This document shows positions 1-10,108 of a DNA stretch of 64,000 bases, piece by piece; position 1 is the stretch's first letter; the number at the start of each line of letters is the position of its first letter. Under the pieces are notes generated by a model, which did not search any database, was not told where the DNA came from, and saw only the letters and a list, made by a program, of their open reading frames with translations. This DNA comes from Pectinophora gossypiella (taxonomy: Eukaryota > Arthropoda > Insecta > Lepidoptera > Gelechiidae), in contig NC_065407.1 of assembly GCF_024362695.1 (NCBI RefSeq), positions 1 to 64,000 of the forward strand, read 5' to 3'. A program made the translations under genes and the position numbers.

Positions 1-1002
1 TAAACCTAAACCTAAACCTAAACCTAAACCTAAACCTAAACCTAAACCTAAACCTAAACCTAAACCTAAACCTAAACCTAAACCTAAACCTAAACCTAAA
101 CCTAAACCTAAACCTAAACCTAAACCTAAACCTAAACCTAAACCTAAACCTAAACCTAAACCTAAACCTAAACCTAAACCTAAACCTAAACCTAAACCTA
201 AACCTAAACCTAAACCTAAACCTAAACCTAAACCTAAACCTAAACCTAAACCTAAACCTAAACCTAAACCTAAACCTAAACCTAAACCTAAACCTAAACC
301 TAAACCTAAACCTAAACCTAAACCTAAACCTAAACCTAAACCTAAACCTAAACCTAAACCTAAACCTAAACCTAAACCTAAACCTAAACCTAAACCTAAA
401 CCTAAACCTAAACCTAAACCTAAACCTAAACCTAAACCTAAACCTAAACCTAAACCTAAACCTAAACCTAAACCTAAACCTAAACCTAAACCTAAACCTA
501 AACCTAAACCTAAACCTAAACCTAAACCTAAACCTAAACCTAAACCTAAACCTAAACCTAAACCTAAACCTAAACCTAAACCTAAACCTAAACCTAAACC
601 TAAACCTAAACCTAAACCTAAACCTAAACCTAAACCTAAACCTAAACCTAAACCTAAACCTAAACCTAAACCTAAACCTAAACCTAAACCTAAACCTAAA
701 CCTAAACCTAAACCTAAACCTAAACCTAAACCTAAACCTAAACCTAAACCTAAACCTAAACCTAAACCTAAACCTAAACCTAAACCTAAACCTAAACCTA
801 AACCTAAACCTAAACCTAAACCTAAACCTAAACCTAAACCTAAACCTAAACCTAAACCTAAACCTAAACCTAAACCTAAACCTAAACCTAAACCTAAACC
901 TAAACCTAAACCTAAACCTAAACCTAAACCTAAACCTAAACCTAAACCTAAACCTAAACCTAAACCTAAACCTAAACCTAAACCTAAACCTAAACCTAAA
1001 CC
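1..1002. repeat. Telomere-like array, pure TAAACC hexamer (G-strand TTTAGG)
   Basis: This block is 167 uninterrupted copies of TAAACC in perfect 6-bp phase, with no substitution or indel that I can see. The G-rich strand (TTTAGG) is the minus strand, so its 3' end points off the left edge of the window, the polarity of a chromosome end. Insect telomeres are usually TTAGG pentamers, and no pure pentamer run is present. It is either a variant telomere, a terminal satellite, or an assembly artefact at a scaffold end. The repeat itself is certain; its identity as a telomere is inference. Confidence 0.85.
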
Positions 1003-1314
1003 TAAAGCTAAACCTAAACCTAAACCTAAACCTAAAGCTAAACCTAAAGCTAAAGCTAAAGCTAAAGCTAAAGCTAAAGCTAAAGCTAAAGCTAAACCTA
1101 AACCTAAAGCTAAACCTAAACCTAAACCTAAACCTAAACCTAAAGCTAAACCTAAACCTAAAGCTAAACCTAAACCTAAAGCTAAACCTAAACCTAAAGC
1201 TAAACCTAAACCTAAACCTAAAGCTAAACCTAAACCTAAAGCTAAACCTAAACCTAAAGCTAAACCTAAACCTAAAGCTAAAGCTAAACCTAAACCTAAA
1301 GCTAAAGCTAAACC
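1003..1314. repeat. Mosaic zone of TAAACC and TAAAGC hexamers
   Basis: Fifty-two hexamers in unbroken phase alternate between TAAACC and TAAAGC. The first variant has its G at 1007 and the last TAAACC unit ends at 1314. Part of the zone (1141-1260) follows an 18-bp higher-order pattern of one TAAAGC followed by two TAAACC, repeated several times. Mixed variant repeats between two homogeneous blocks resemble the proximal variant-repeat zone known from other telomeres. Confidence 0.85.
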
Positions 1315-2050
1315 TAAAGCTAAAGCTAAAGCTAAAGCTAAAGCTAAAGCTAAAGCTAAAGCTAAAGCTAAAGCTAAAGCTAAAGCTAAAGCTAAAGCTA
1401 AAGCTAAAGCTAAAGCTAAAGCTAAAGCTAAAGCTAAAGCTAAAGCTAAAGCTAAAGCTAAAGCTAAAGCTAAAGCTAAAGCTAAAGCTAAAGCTAAAGC
1501 TAAAGCTAAAGCTAAAGCTAAAGCTAAAGCTAAAGCTAAAGCTAAAGCTAAAGCTAAAGCTAAAGCTAAAGCTAAAGCTAAAGCTAAAGCTAAAGCTAAA
1601 GCTAAAGCTAAAGCTAAAGCTAAAGCTAAAGCTAAAGCTAAAGCTAAAGCTAAAGCTAAAGCTAAAGCTAAAGCTAAAGCTAAAGCTAAAGCTAAAGCTA
1701 AAGCTAAAGCTAAAGCTAAAGCTAAAGCTAAAGCTAAAGCTAAAGCTAAAGCTAAAGCTAAAGCTAAAGCTAAAGCTAAAGCTAAAGCTAAAGCTAAAGC
1801 TAAAGCTAAAGCTAAAGCTAAAGCTAAAGCTAAAGCTAAAGCTAAAGCTAAAGCTAAAGCTAAAGCTAAAGCTAAAGCTAAAGCTAAAGCTAAAGCTAAA
1901 GCTAAAGCTAAAGCTAAAGCTAAAGCTAAAGCTAAAGCTAAAGCTAAAGCTAAAGCTAAAGCTAAAGCTAAAGCTAAAGCTAAAGCTAAAGCTAAAGCTA
2001 AAGCTAAAGCTAAAGCTAAAGCTAAAGCTAAAGCTAAAGCTAAAGCTAAA

Positions 2051-2052
<2 letters not shown>
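1315..2052. repeat. Pure TAAAGC hexamer array
   Basis: This is 123 perfect copies of TAAAGC, a single C-to-G change from the outer unit, still in the same 6-bp phase as position 1. The block is as homogeneous as the outer TAAACC block, so the variant itself has been amplified or homogenised. It ends abruptly at the TTGC tract. Confidence 0.9.

Positions 2053-2096
<44 letters not shown>
2053..2096. repeat. (TTGC)11 microsatellite at the satellite junction
   Basis: Eleven perfect TTGC units separate the TAAAGC array from the G-rich satellite. G-rich sequence switches from minus to plus strand exactly across this 44-bp tract, so it marks a junction between two differently oriented arrays. Confidence 0.95.
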
Positions 2097-2097
<1 letters not shown>

Positions 2098-5000
2098 AGG
2101 TTTGGGTTTTGTTAGGTTTGGGTTAGGTTTGGGTTATTTTAGGTTTGGGTTTTGTTGGGTTGTGAGTTTTGTTAGATTTGGGTTTAGTTAGGTTTGGGTT
2201 AGGTTTGGGTTTTGTTAGGTTTGGGTTTTGTTAGGTATGGGTTTTGTTAGGTTTGGGTTAGGTTTGGGTTTTGTTAGGTTTGGGTTAGGTTTGGGTTTTG
2301 TTAAGTTTGGGTTTTGTTAGGTTTGGGTTTTGTTAGGTTTGGGTTAGGTTTGGGTTATTTTAGGTTTGGGTTTAGTTAGGTTTGGGTTTGGTTTGAATTT
2401 TGTTAGGTATGTGTTAGGCTTGGGTTTTGTTAGCTTTGGTTTTTGTTAGGTTTGGGTTTTGTTTGGGTTGGGTTTTGTTGAGTTTGGGTTTTGTTAGGTT
2501 TGGGTTAGGTTTGGGTTTCGTTAGGTTTGGGTTTTGTTAGTTTTGGGTTAGGTTTGGGTTATTTTAGGATTGGGTTTTGTTGGGTTGTGGGTTTTGTTAG
2601 ATTTGGGTTTAGTTAGATTTGGGTTTGGTTTGAATTTTGTTAGGTATGTGTTAGGCTTGGGTTTTGTTAGCTTTGGTTTTTGTTAGGTTTGGGTTTTTTT
2701 AGGTTTGGTTGTTATTAGGTTTGGGTTTCGTTAGGTTTGGCTTTTGTTAGGTTTGGTTTTTGTTAGGTTTGCGTTTTGTTAGGTTTGGGTTTTGTTTGGG
2801 TTGGGTTTTCTTTAGTTTGGGTTTTGTTAGGTTTGGGTTTCTTAGGTTTGGGTTTTGTTAGGTTTGGGTTTTGTTAGGTTTGGGTTAGGTTTGTGTTTTG
2901 TTAGGTATGGGTTTTGTTAGGTTTGGGTTTAGTTACGTTTGGGTTTGGTTTGAATTTTGTTAGGTATGTGTTAGGCTTGGGTTTTGTTAGCTTTGGTTTT
3001 TGTTAGGTTTGGGTTTTTTTAGGTTTGGTTGTTATTAGGTTTGGTTTTCGTTAGGTTTGGCTTTTGTTAGGTTTGGTTTTTGTTAGGTTTGCGTTTTGTT
3101 AGGTTTGGGTTTTGTTTGGGTTGGGTTTTCTTTAGTTTGGGTTTTGTTAGGTTTGGGTTTCTTAGGTTTGGGTTTTGTTAGGTTTGGGTTTTGTTAGGTT
3201 TGGGTTAGGTTTGTGTTTTGTTAGGTATGGGTTTTGTTAGGTTTGGGTTTAGTTACGTTTGGGTTTGGTTTGAATTTTGTTAGGTTTGGGTTAGGCTTGG
3301 GTTTTGTTAGGTTTGGTTGTTATTAGGTTTGGTTTTCGTTAGATTTGGTTTTTGTTGGGTTTGGGTTTTGTTGGGTTTGGGTTTTGTTTGGGTTGGGTTT
3401 TGTTGAGTTTGGTTTTTGTTAGGTTTGGGTTTTGTTAGGTATGGGTTTTGTTAGGTTTGGGTTAGGTTTGGGTTTTGTTAGGTTTGGGTTTTGTTAGGTT
3501 TGGGTTAGGTTTGGGTTATTTTAGGTTTGGGTTTTGTTGGGTTGTGGGTTTTGTTAGATTTGGGTTTAGTTAGGTTTGGGTTTGGTTTGAATTTTGTTAG
3601 GTATGTGTTAGGCTTGGGTTTTGTTAGCTTTGGTTTTTGTTAGGTTTGGGTTTTGTTTGGGTTGGGTTTTGTTGAGTTTGGGTTTTGTTAGGTTTGGGTT
3701 TGGTTTGGGTTTTGTTAGGTTTGGGTTAGGTTTGGGTTTTGTTAGGTTTGGGTTTTGTTAGGTTTGGGTTAGGTTTGGGTTATTTTAGGTTTGGGTTTTG
3801 TTGGGTCGTGGGTTTTGTTAGATTTGGGTTTAGTTTGAATTTTGTTAGGTATGTGTTAGGCTTGGGTTTTGTTAGCTTTGGTTTTTGTTAGGTTTGGGTT
3901 TTTTTAGGTTTGGTTGTTATTAGGTTTGTGTTTCGTTAGGTTTGGCTTTTGTTAGGTTTGGTTTTTGTTAGGTTTGCGTTTTGTTAGGTTTGGGTTTTGT
4001 TTGGGTTGGGTTTTCTTTAGTTTGGGTTTTGTTAGGTTTGGGTTTCTTAGGTTTGGGTTTTGTTAGGTTTGGGTTTTGTTAGGTTTGGGTTAGGTTTGTG
4101 TTTTGTTAGGTATGGGTTTTGTTAGGTTTGGGTTTAGTTACGTTTGGGTTTGGTTTGAATTTTGTTAGGTTTGGGTTAGGCTTGGGTTTTGTTAGGTTTG
4201 GTTGTTATTAGGTTTGGTTTTCGTTAGATTTGGTTTTTGTTGGGTTTGGGTTTTGTTGGGTTTGGGTTTTGTTTGGGTTGGGTTTTGTTGAGTTTGGTTT
4301 TTGTTAGGTTTGGGTTTTGTTAGGTATGGGTTTTGTTAGGTTTGGGTTAGGTTTGGGTTTTGTTAGGTTTGGGTTAGGTTTGGGTTTTGTTAAGTTTGGG
4401 TTTTGTTAGGTTTGGGTTTTGTTAGGTTTGGGTTCGGTTTGGGTTATTTTAGGTTTGGGTTTTGTTGGGTTGTGGGTTTTGTTAGATTTGGGTTTAGTTA
4501 GGTTTGGGTTTGGTTTGAATTTTGTTAGGTATGTGTTAGGCTTGGGTTTTGTTAGGTTTGGGTTTTGTTTGGGTTGGGTTTTGTTGAGTTTGGGTTTTGT
4601 TAGGTTTGGGTTTTGTTAGGTTTGGGTTTGGTTTGGGTTTTGTTAGGTTTGGGTTAGGTTTGGGTTTTGTTAGGTTTGGGTTTTGTTAGGTTTGGGTTTT
4701 GTTAGGTTTGGGTTTTGTTAGGTTTGGGTTAGGTTTGGGTTATTTTAGGTTTGGGTTTTGTTGGGTTGTGGGTTTTGTTAGATTTGGGTTCAGTTAGATT
4801 TGGGTTTGGTTTGAATTTTGTTAGGTATGTGTTAGGCTTGGGTTTTGTTAGCTTTGGTTTTTGTTAGGTTTGGGTTTTTTTAGGTTTGGTTGTTATTAGG
4901 TTTGGGTTTCGTTAGGTTTGGCTTTTGTTAGGTTTGGTTTTTGTTAGGTTTGCGTTTTGTTAGGTTTGGGTTTTGTTTGGGTTGGGTTTTCTTTAGTTTG

Positions 5001-6545
5001 GGTTTTGTTAGGTTTGGGTTTCTTAGGTTTGGGTTTTGTTAGGTTTGGGTTTTGTTAGGTTTGGGTTAGGTTTGTGTTTTGTTAGGTATGGGTTTTGTTA
5101 GGTTTGGGTTTAGTTACGTTTGGGTTTGGTTTGAATTTTGTTAGGTTTGGGTTAGGCTTGCGTTTTGTTAGGTTTGGTTGTTATTAGGTTTGGTTTTCGT
5201 TAGATTTGGTTTTTATTGGGTTTGGGTTTTGTTGGGTTTGGGTTTTGTTTGGGTTGGGTTTTGTTGAGTTTGGTTTTTGTTAGGTTTGGGTTTTGTTAGG
5301 TTTGGTTTTTGTTAGGTTTGGGTTTTATTAGGTTTGGGTTTCTTAGGTTTGGGTTTTGTTAGGTTTGGGTTTCTTAGGTTTGGGTTTCTTAGGTTTGGGT
5401 TTTGTTAGGTTTGGGTTTTGTTAGGTTTGGGTTTTGTTAGGTTTGGGTTTTGTTAGGTTTGGGTTTCGTTAGGTTTGGGTTTTGTTAGGTTTGGGTTTCG
5501 TTAGGTTTGGGTTTTGTTAGGTTTGGGTTTCGTTAGGTTTGGGTTTTGTTAGGTTTAAATTTGTTTAGTTTAGGGTTAGGTTTGGGTTAGGTTTGTGTTT
5601 TGTTAGGTTTAGGTTTTAATTGGTTTGGGTTTTGTTAGGTTTGGGTTAGGTTTGGGTTTTGTTGGGTTGTGGGTTTTGTTAGATTTGGGTTTAGTTAGGT
5701 TTGGGTTTGGTTTGAATTTTGTTAGGTATGTGTTAGGCTTGGGTTTTGTTAGGTTTGGGTTTTTTTAGGCTTGGGTTTTGTTAGGTTTGGGTTTCTTATG
5801 TTTGGGTTTTGTTAGGTTTGGGTTTTGTTAGGTTTGGGTTTTGTTAGGTTTGGGTTTTGTTAGGTTTGGGGTTTTGTTAGGTTTGGGTTTTGTTAGGTTT
5901 GGGTTTCTTAGGTTTGGGTTTCTTAGGTTTGGGTTTTGTTAGGTTTGGGTTTTGTTAGGTTTGGGTTTTGTTAGGTTTGGGTTTTGTTAGGTTTGGGTTT
6001 CGTTAGGTTTGGGTTTTGTTAGGTTTGGGTTTCGTTAGGTTTGGGTTTTGTTAGGTTTGGGTTTCGTTAAGTTTGGGTTTTGTTAGGTTTAAGTTTGTTT
6101 AGTTTAGGGTTAGGTTTGGGTTAGGTTTGTGTTTTGTTAGGTTTAGGTTTTAATTGGTTTGGGTTTTGTTAGGTTTGGGTTAGGTTTGGGTTTTGTTGGG
6201 TTGTGGGTTTTGTTAGATTTGGGTTTAGTTAGGTTTGGGTTTGGTTTGAATTTTGTTAGGTATGTGTTAGGCTTGGGTTTTGTTAGGTTTGGGTTTTTTT
6301 AGGTTTGGGTTTTGTTAGGTTTGGGTTTCTTATGTTTGGGTTTTGTTAGGTTTGGGTTTTGTTAGGTTTGGGTTTTGTTAGGTTTGGGTTTTGTTAGGTT
6401 TGGGTTTTGTTAGGTTTGGGTTTTGTTAGGTTTGGGGTTTTGTTAGGTTTGGGTTTTGTTAGGTTTTGATTTTGTTAGTTGTGGGTTTTCTTAGGTTTGG
6501 GTTTAGTTATGTTTGCGTTTTGTTATTTTTGGGTTATTTTGGTTT
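2097..6545 (+). repeat. Degenerate G-rich satellite based on TTAGGTTTGGGTTTTG
   Basis: About 4.4 kb is made of variants of TTAGGTTTGGGTTTTG (about 16 bp), mixed with TTAGG, TTTGGG, TCTTAGG and TCGTTAGG sub-units, with G-runs on the plus strand. Higher-order repeats are visible. 2641-2960 and 2961-3280 are nearly identical over their first 300 bp or so. Related blocks restart at 3846 and 4822, giving a period of about 0.9-1.0 kb. Another repeat has a 534-bp period (5551 and 6085). The left border is sharp, while the right border fades gradually between about 6470 and 6545. Short ORFs here (for example 4419-4619, Gly/Leu/Phe/Val-rich) are just translated repeat. No SART- or TRAS-type telomeric LINE is visible. 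Confidence 0.9.
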
Positions 6546-7130
6546 ACATGGTTTTAGGTTACGGTATAATTACGTTTCAATTTTCTTTGTGTCGGGTGTG
6601 GATAGGGTTTGGTTTTTGTTCTGGCCGTTATATTTTTTGCAGTTTACTAGTTTTAAATATATTTTTTTGAGTATTCATGTATTTTTCGTGTTATTAGCTA
6701 AGAAATTTCGAAATATCAGTCTACTGCAACAAAATGTTATAGAAGTCCCTCTATTTTATTGCGTTATATGGTAGCCCTCGTCTTTACGAAAATTTTAAGG
6801 CCTCTCTCGCGGTTCTAGGACGCCGGGAACGCAAAAAATCGCCCCCCCACCCTCCCTGTTGCGATTTATTAGGAAGCCACGGTCACATATCTGCATAGGA
6901 AAAAACCCTTACAATGTTATCAATTATTGGATTTCTAATTTACTTATTTATTGTTTGCTTATTCACTCATTTACCTTTTTACTTATTTATTAAAAAAAAT
7001 ACTAAATGGCGAAAATTAAGATGGCAGCCATATAAAACTTTGTATTTCAGAAGGAGTCTCCTGAGACTCCTTCCCTCCTACCTTCCTTCGTTCTTTTCTT
7101 TCTTTCTTTTATTTCGTTTTTTTTCTTTTT
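6546..7130. other. Non-coding transition from satellite to chromosome body
   Basis: The satellite becomes unrecognisable here and the sequence turns AT-rich. There is a C-rich stretch near 6842-6858 and a pyrimidine-rich tract near 7070-7130 just before the next repeat. A 194-codon ORF (6914-7498) runs through this and into a dispersed repeat. Its composition and overlap with the repeat argue against a gene. Confidence 0.6.
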
Positions 7131-7345
7131 ACCGACTTCAAAAAAGGAGGAGGTTCTCAATTCGACCGTATATATATTTTTTATGTTTGTTCGGGGATAA
7201 CTTCGTTGTTTATGAACCGATTTTGATATGTCTTTTTTTGTTCGAAAGGAGATATTCCCAAGTTGGTCCCTTGATAAGGAAGTCAGGGTCTGGTGATGGC
7301 AGACCAGAGAAATCGAGGGCAATTTTCAAGAATCGTAGGGGCGAC
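7131..7345 (+). repeat. Dispersed lepidopteran repeat (ACCGACTTC family)
   Basis: The block opens with ACCGACTTCAAAAAAGGAGG and continues through a conserved phrase on an open T-rich background. From established knowledge this opening marks an abundant repeat in many moth and butterfly genomes. It is one of the stronger pointers to Lepidoptera in the window. The 3' boundary is approximate because there is only one copy here to compare. Confidence 0.7.
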
Positions 7346-8036
7346 CAGTACGTTTATAAGATCAAATTGTTTGGATTGTTCTCTAGGCCCCGGGAAAACT
7401 TCCAGACCTTCGGAAACTGGTTAGTATCAGGGAGATCCCTACGGCCTGGCACAACTATCGCACGTGAACCAATTTTTTTTCACGAAACGTATTTATAATA
7501 ATATTTATTGGGGTAAAAATTATGTATAGGGAATTGCGAATAAGTTTTATCTCCAAATCTATCTTTCTGAGAAATCGTATCTAGTTTCATGCTATTATGT
7601 AGAGTGTGATTTATCATAAAGTTATATTTTTATAAAATCATTGTTAATTAATTTAGTTCCGCTTGTGGACCAGAGATGGCGTTGTTCCCATCTAATAATT
7701 CTTTGCCTAATATTGAACTTCCTGATGAAAACATGATAATATTTCGGGTCACACTTTGGTTTCACAGTCAGAGTCTCCTCCCTGCTCACCCAGCAGGTCG
7801 CCGTATAGGTCTGTGACCAACGCGGTCCTCGCCCGAGCTTCTTTGTTATGTTCAAATATCTCGTCCTCGTTTATTTGTAGTTGTAGGTAATCTAGACACG
7901 CGGTCGCGTGTCAGCCAAGTTCAAGGAACAGAACTGGCGAGCCGCACCGTGTGTAATATTACACGAACCATTTGGAGCCACTTTTGACCCCCTCATAAAT
8001 CAAAAACTATTTCACGTAAAATTTGGCCTATATACC
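7346..8036. other. Non-coding, no gene seen
   Basis: AT-rich sequence with no ORF of coding character. It holds small repeat scraps, including an AGATGGCG motif near 7674 that recurs near 11,485. No tRNA, promoter or terminator could be supported. Confidence 0.5.
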
Positions 8037-8240
8037 GGGTGTTAGTGACATCGTAACGAATACTGAAAGGGATGATTCAGACCATGATTCTGAGTTGATA
8101 TCTAGTGGAATTTTCCGTCGCAAAATTCATGAAATTTTGAGTTTTGTTTTTAATTATTTTCAATTCCATATTGTGCTTTTAGCTGCATAGAACCCAAATT
8201 TCAATAAAAAAAACAATAATGACAAATTATCGAAAATTTT
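8037..8240 (+). repeat. Dispersed repeat starting GGGTGTTAGTGACATCGTAA
   Basis: This copy starts GGGTGTTAGTGACATCGTAA and contains GATGATTCAGACCATGATTC. The same body recurs, rearranged, at 9510-9625 and again at 37,727-37,900, so it is a dispersed family. The first 22 bp also form the end of a different repeat family on the opposite strand at 10,568-10,589 and 23,190-23,214. No coding capacity; non-autonomous (SINE- or MITE-like), class unresolved. Confidence 0.7.
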
Positions 8241-9136
8241 CGATGTAATGGAGACAACAGCTGCTCGAACGGGTCAACGGCCACACGCACCGCGCCGCGC
8301 GCCCCGCTCCGCACGCCCCGCTCCGCGCGCCCCGCGCCGCACGCCGGCGGCGCGGCGGCGGCGCGGCCTACAAAGTAGGCACTACGAACCGATCCTATTT
8401 CTTTCTCTGTCTATCGTAAATTATAAATTTTTTTTATTCTTATTCTTAAATGGACGGATAATCAACAGGCATAAAATTTATGGAATACACGTCAATTTTA
8501 AGCAGAAATCTAAAACAACCGACAGAATTAAGTTACCAGCGAGATACCTTTTTGATTCGACCGGGTTATTCATTCATTTACTCATAGGAATCAGGGCCAT
8601 TATCTACCTAAAACAGTTGAAACAGTAAATAATTGTATTCTTTGTTGTCATTAGAATAACTAACAACCAACTAACACAACCACCACAGATTAGGTAATTA
8701 GTTACCTACTATGTCAACCATCCACCAACTTAGTATGTAAGTACCTACGCAAAACCTCGCTACACAAAAATCGAAAATAAATAAATCTTTTAGATCAATA
8801 CCCATTATTGTTACAAAGCAAGACCTATCGGTACTATCGCTAGTATCGATCTAAATGTACTATCACTACTTTCGATAGTTTAGACAATTTTCAAGTTCAA
8901 CAATTGATAATCTACCTATCGATAGTTCGGCAACTCCGCCGCGTAGGCAATGTCGGCATGTTCAAAGAAAAAAATTGTCCGAGTGGAGTGATCTTATTTT
9001 TCTTGTTACATGTTGGTACCGTACCGAGGTACTAAGTACTAAGTTATTCGTAGTTTTAAATCTCATTGTTAAATCATCAGTAAAGAACTAATTAAACCTA
9101 TCCTGTTCTGTGTACAATATTCATGTAACGGCTACG
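8241..9136. other. Non-coding: GC-rich simple block, AT-rich DNA, CGATA motif cluster
   Basis: 8268-8372 is a CGC/GCC-rich low-complexity block that creates a spurious Arg/Pro/Ala ORF (8248-8628). 8373-8410 carries a TAGGCACTACGAAC module shared with the repeats near 9.47 and 9.74 kb. The rest is AT-rich and gene-free apart from a cluster of TATCG/CGATA motifs at 8829-8931. Confidence 0.55.
8829..8931. promoter_or_regulatory. Cluster of TATCG/CGATA motifs, one TATCGATAG
   Basis: Five TATCG or CGATA motifs occur within about 100 bp, including the palindrome-like TATCGATAG near 8917. In Drosophila, TATCGATA is the DREF element and CGATA clusters are bound by BEAF-32 near promoters and insulators. 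Whether this is functional here is inference, and no adjacent gene supports it. Confidence 0.25.
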
Positions 9137-9144
9137 TGCTTACA

Positions 9145-9340
9145 TAAGTACCTAGTAGACGGGAGCAACGACTTAACGTACCTTCCGAAGCACGGATCAT
9201 TTTACTTTCGGACAATCAGGTGATCAGCCTGTAACGTCCCAACCAAAGGCCTTATAAACAGATTTTTGTGATATGTCCCCACCGGAATACGAACCCGGAC
9301 CCTCCGCATCCCATCGCTCAACCACTGGACCACATAGGCC
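9145..9340 (-). repeat. tRNA-derived SINE
   Basis: Read on the minus strand from 9340, the head contains TGGTCCAGTGGTTGAGCG, matching an RNA polymerase III A box. About 35 bp later comes GGTTCGTATTCC, matching a B box (GGTTCGANTCC) with a mutation. A body typical of an abundant lepidopteran SINE follows, with the phrases ACAATCAGGTGATCAGCCTG and CCTTCCGAAGCACGGATCAT on the plus strand. It would be transcribed by Pol III and mobilised by a partner LINE. The 5' end is clear; the tail end near 9145 is approximate. Confidence 0.8.
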
Positions 9341-9430
9341 AAGAAGGTTCTAAGACATAATTAAAGGATCCTGGGACGCAAGACCTCCGAGTTAGGGCTT
9401 GTTTGATCTGTCTTGATGGATACTCGGACG

Positions 9431-9510
9431 TGAATAGCCTCACGGATCAAGGGCAACGCGCGCCAATAAAGTAGGCATTACGAACAGATACTAGGTATTT
9501 CTTTGAGTTG
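9431..9510 (+). repeat. Dispersed module, first local copy
   Basis: The stretch around GGGCAACGCGCGCCAATAAA followed by TAGGCATTACGAACAGATAC is repeated at 9698-9775. A related piece lies at 8365-8410. Immediately downstream (9510-9625) is a diverged copy of the body of the 8037-8240 repeat, so two repeat families are abutted or fused here. Confidence 0.65.
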
Positions 9511-9697
9511 ATAGGTATCAAGTGAAGTTTCCTGTCGCCAAATTCATAAAAATAATAGATTTTTTTCAGTCCCATATTGTGTTTTAAGCTGCATAGAACG
9601 CACATTTAAAATAAACAAATAAAAATTACTAATTATTAAATTTTATCAATGTCATCAATAATAATAATAACGTATCTACAACTTCAGCTATGCGCAG

Positions 9698-9790
9698 GTG
9701 AATAGCCGGCGCACGGGTCAAGGGCAACGCTCGCCAATAAAGTAGGCATACGAACAGATACTATTTCTTTCTCTGTCACTTGCACCATAA
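9698..9790 (+). repeat. Dispersed module, second local copy
   Basis: This copy of the 9431-9510 module continues into TATTTCTTTCTCTGTCAC, shared with the piece near 8397. A short (CT)n tract follows at about 9797-9813, and then a GC-rich segment to about 9930. Confidence 0.65.
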
Positions 9791-10108
9791 ACATACTTCT
9801 CTCTCTCTCTCTAGTCGTCGGCTCGACGCGGCCGCGGCCGGTGCGTCGTCGGCGCCCTTAGTCGGCGCCTTTGATGCTTTGCGCTAACGCCGCCGCGCGC
9901 TTCCGCTCAGTCGAATACTAAGCTTGACCCGAATCGCGTGATGTTTTTCGAGGATATTTTTTTCGTGTTTGTGAGTGTTTGTTTCATTCTGTAAATGAGT
10001 AGTGTCGACTATGATGATAGATCATAGACCATTTACTGCGCAAAAGTATGGAATATTGTTGATGTTTATTAAAGAGCAAGGTGTTGTGTTTGTGAGTGCG
10101 TGTGATAC
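9791..10108. other. Non-coding, GC-rich then AT-rich
   Basis: A short CT microsatellite is followed by a GC-rich stretch with GGCGCC and GCGGCCGC motifs (9815-9910), then ordinary AT-rich DNA. No gene seen. The stretch may belong to the repeat that starts at 10,109, but the second copy of that repeat (22,784) does not extend this far left. Confidence 0.45.

Noticed and set aside
1..1002. Plant-type telomere (TTTAGGG) suggesting plant DNA
   Set aside because: The unit is six bases, not seven, and the rest of the window carries insect-type repeats and an errantivirus.
4419..4619. 66-codon ORF rich in Gly, Leu, Val and Phe
   Set aside because: It is a direct translation of the TTAGGTTTGGGTTTTG satellite; its amino-acid periodicity follows the repeat.
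1..6545. CRISPR-like or other spaced repeat array
   Set aside because: Repeats are contiguous without unique spacers and the context is eukaryotic.
6466..6774. Two overlapping plus-strand ORFs at the satellite border
   Set aside because: They begin inside decayed satellite and have no domain or coding composition.
6914..7498. 194-codon ORF with a hydrophobic start
   Set aside because: The first third is AT-rich low complexity and the rest crosses a dispersed repeat, so a real membrane protein is unlikely.
8248..8628. 126-codon Arg/Pro/Ala-rich ORF
   Set aside because: It is created by a CGC/GCC-rich low-complexity block and then runs into AT-rich DNA.
9145..9340. Possible functional tRNA gene on minus
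   Set aside because: The B box is mutated and the sequence continues into a SINE body.
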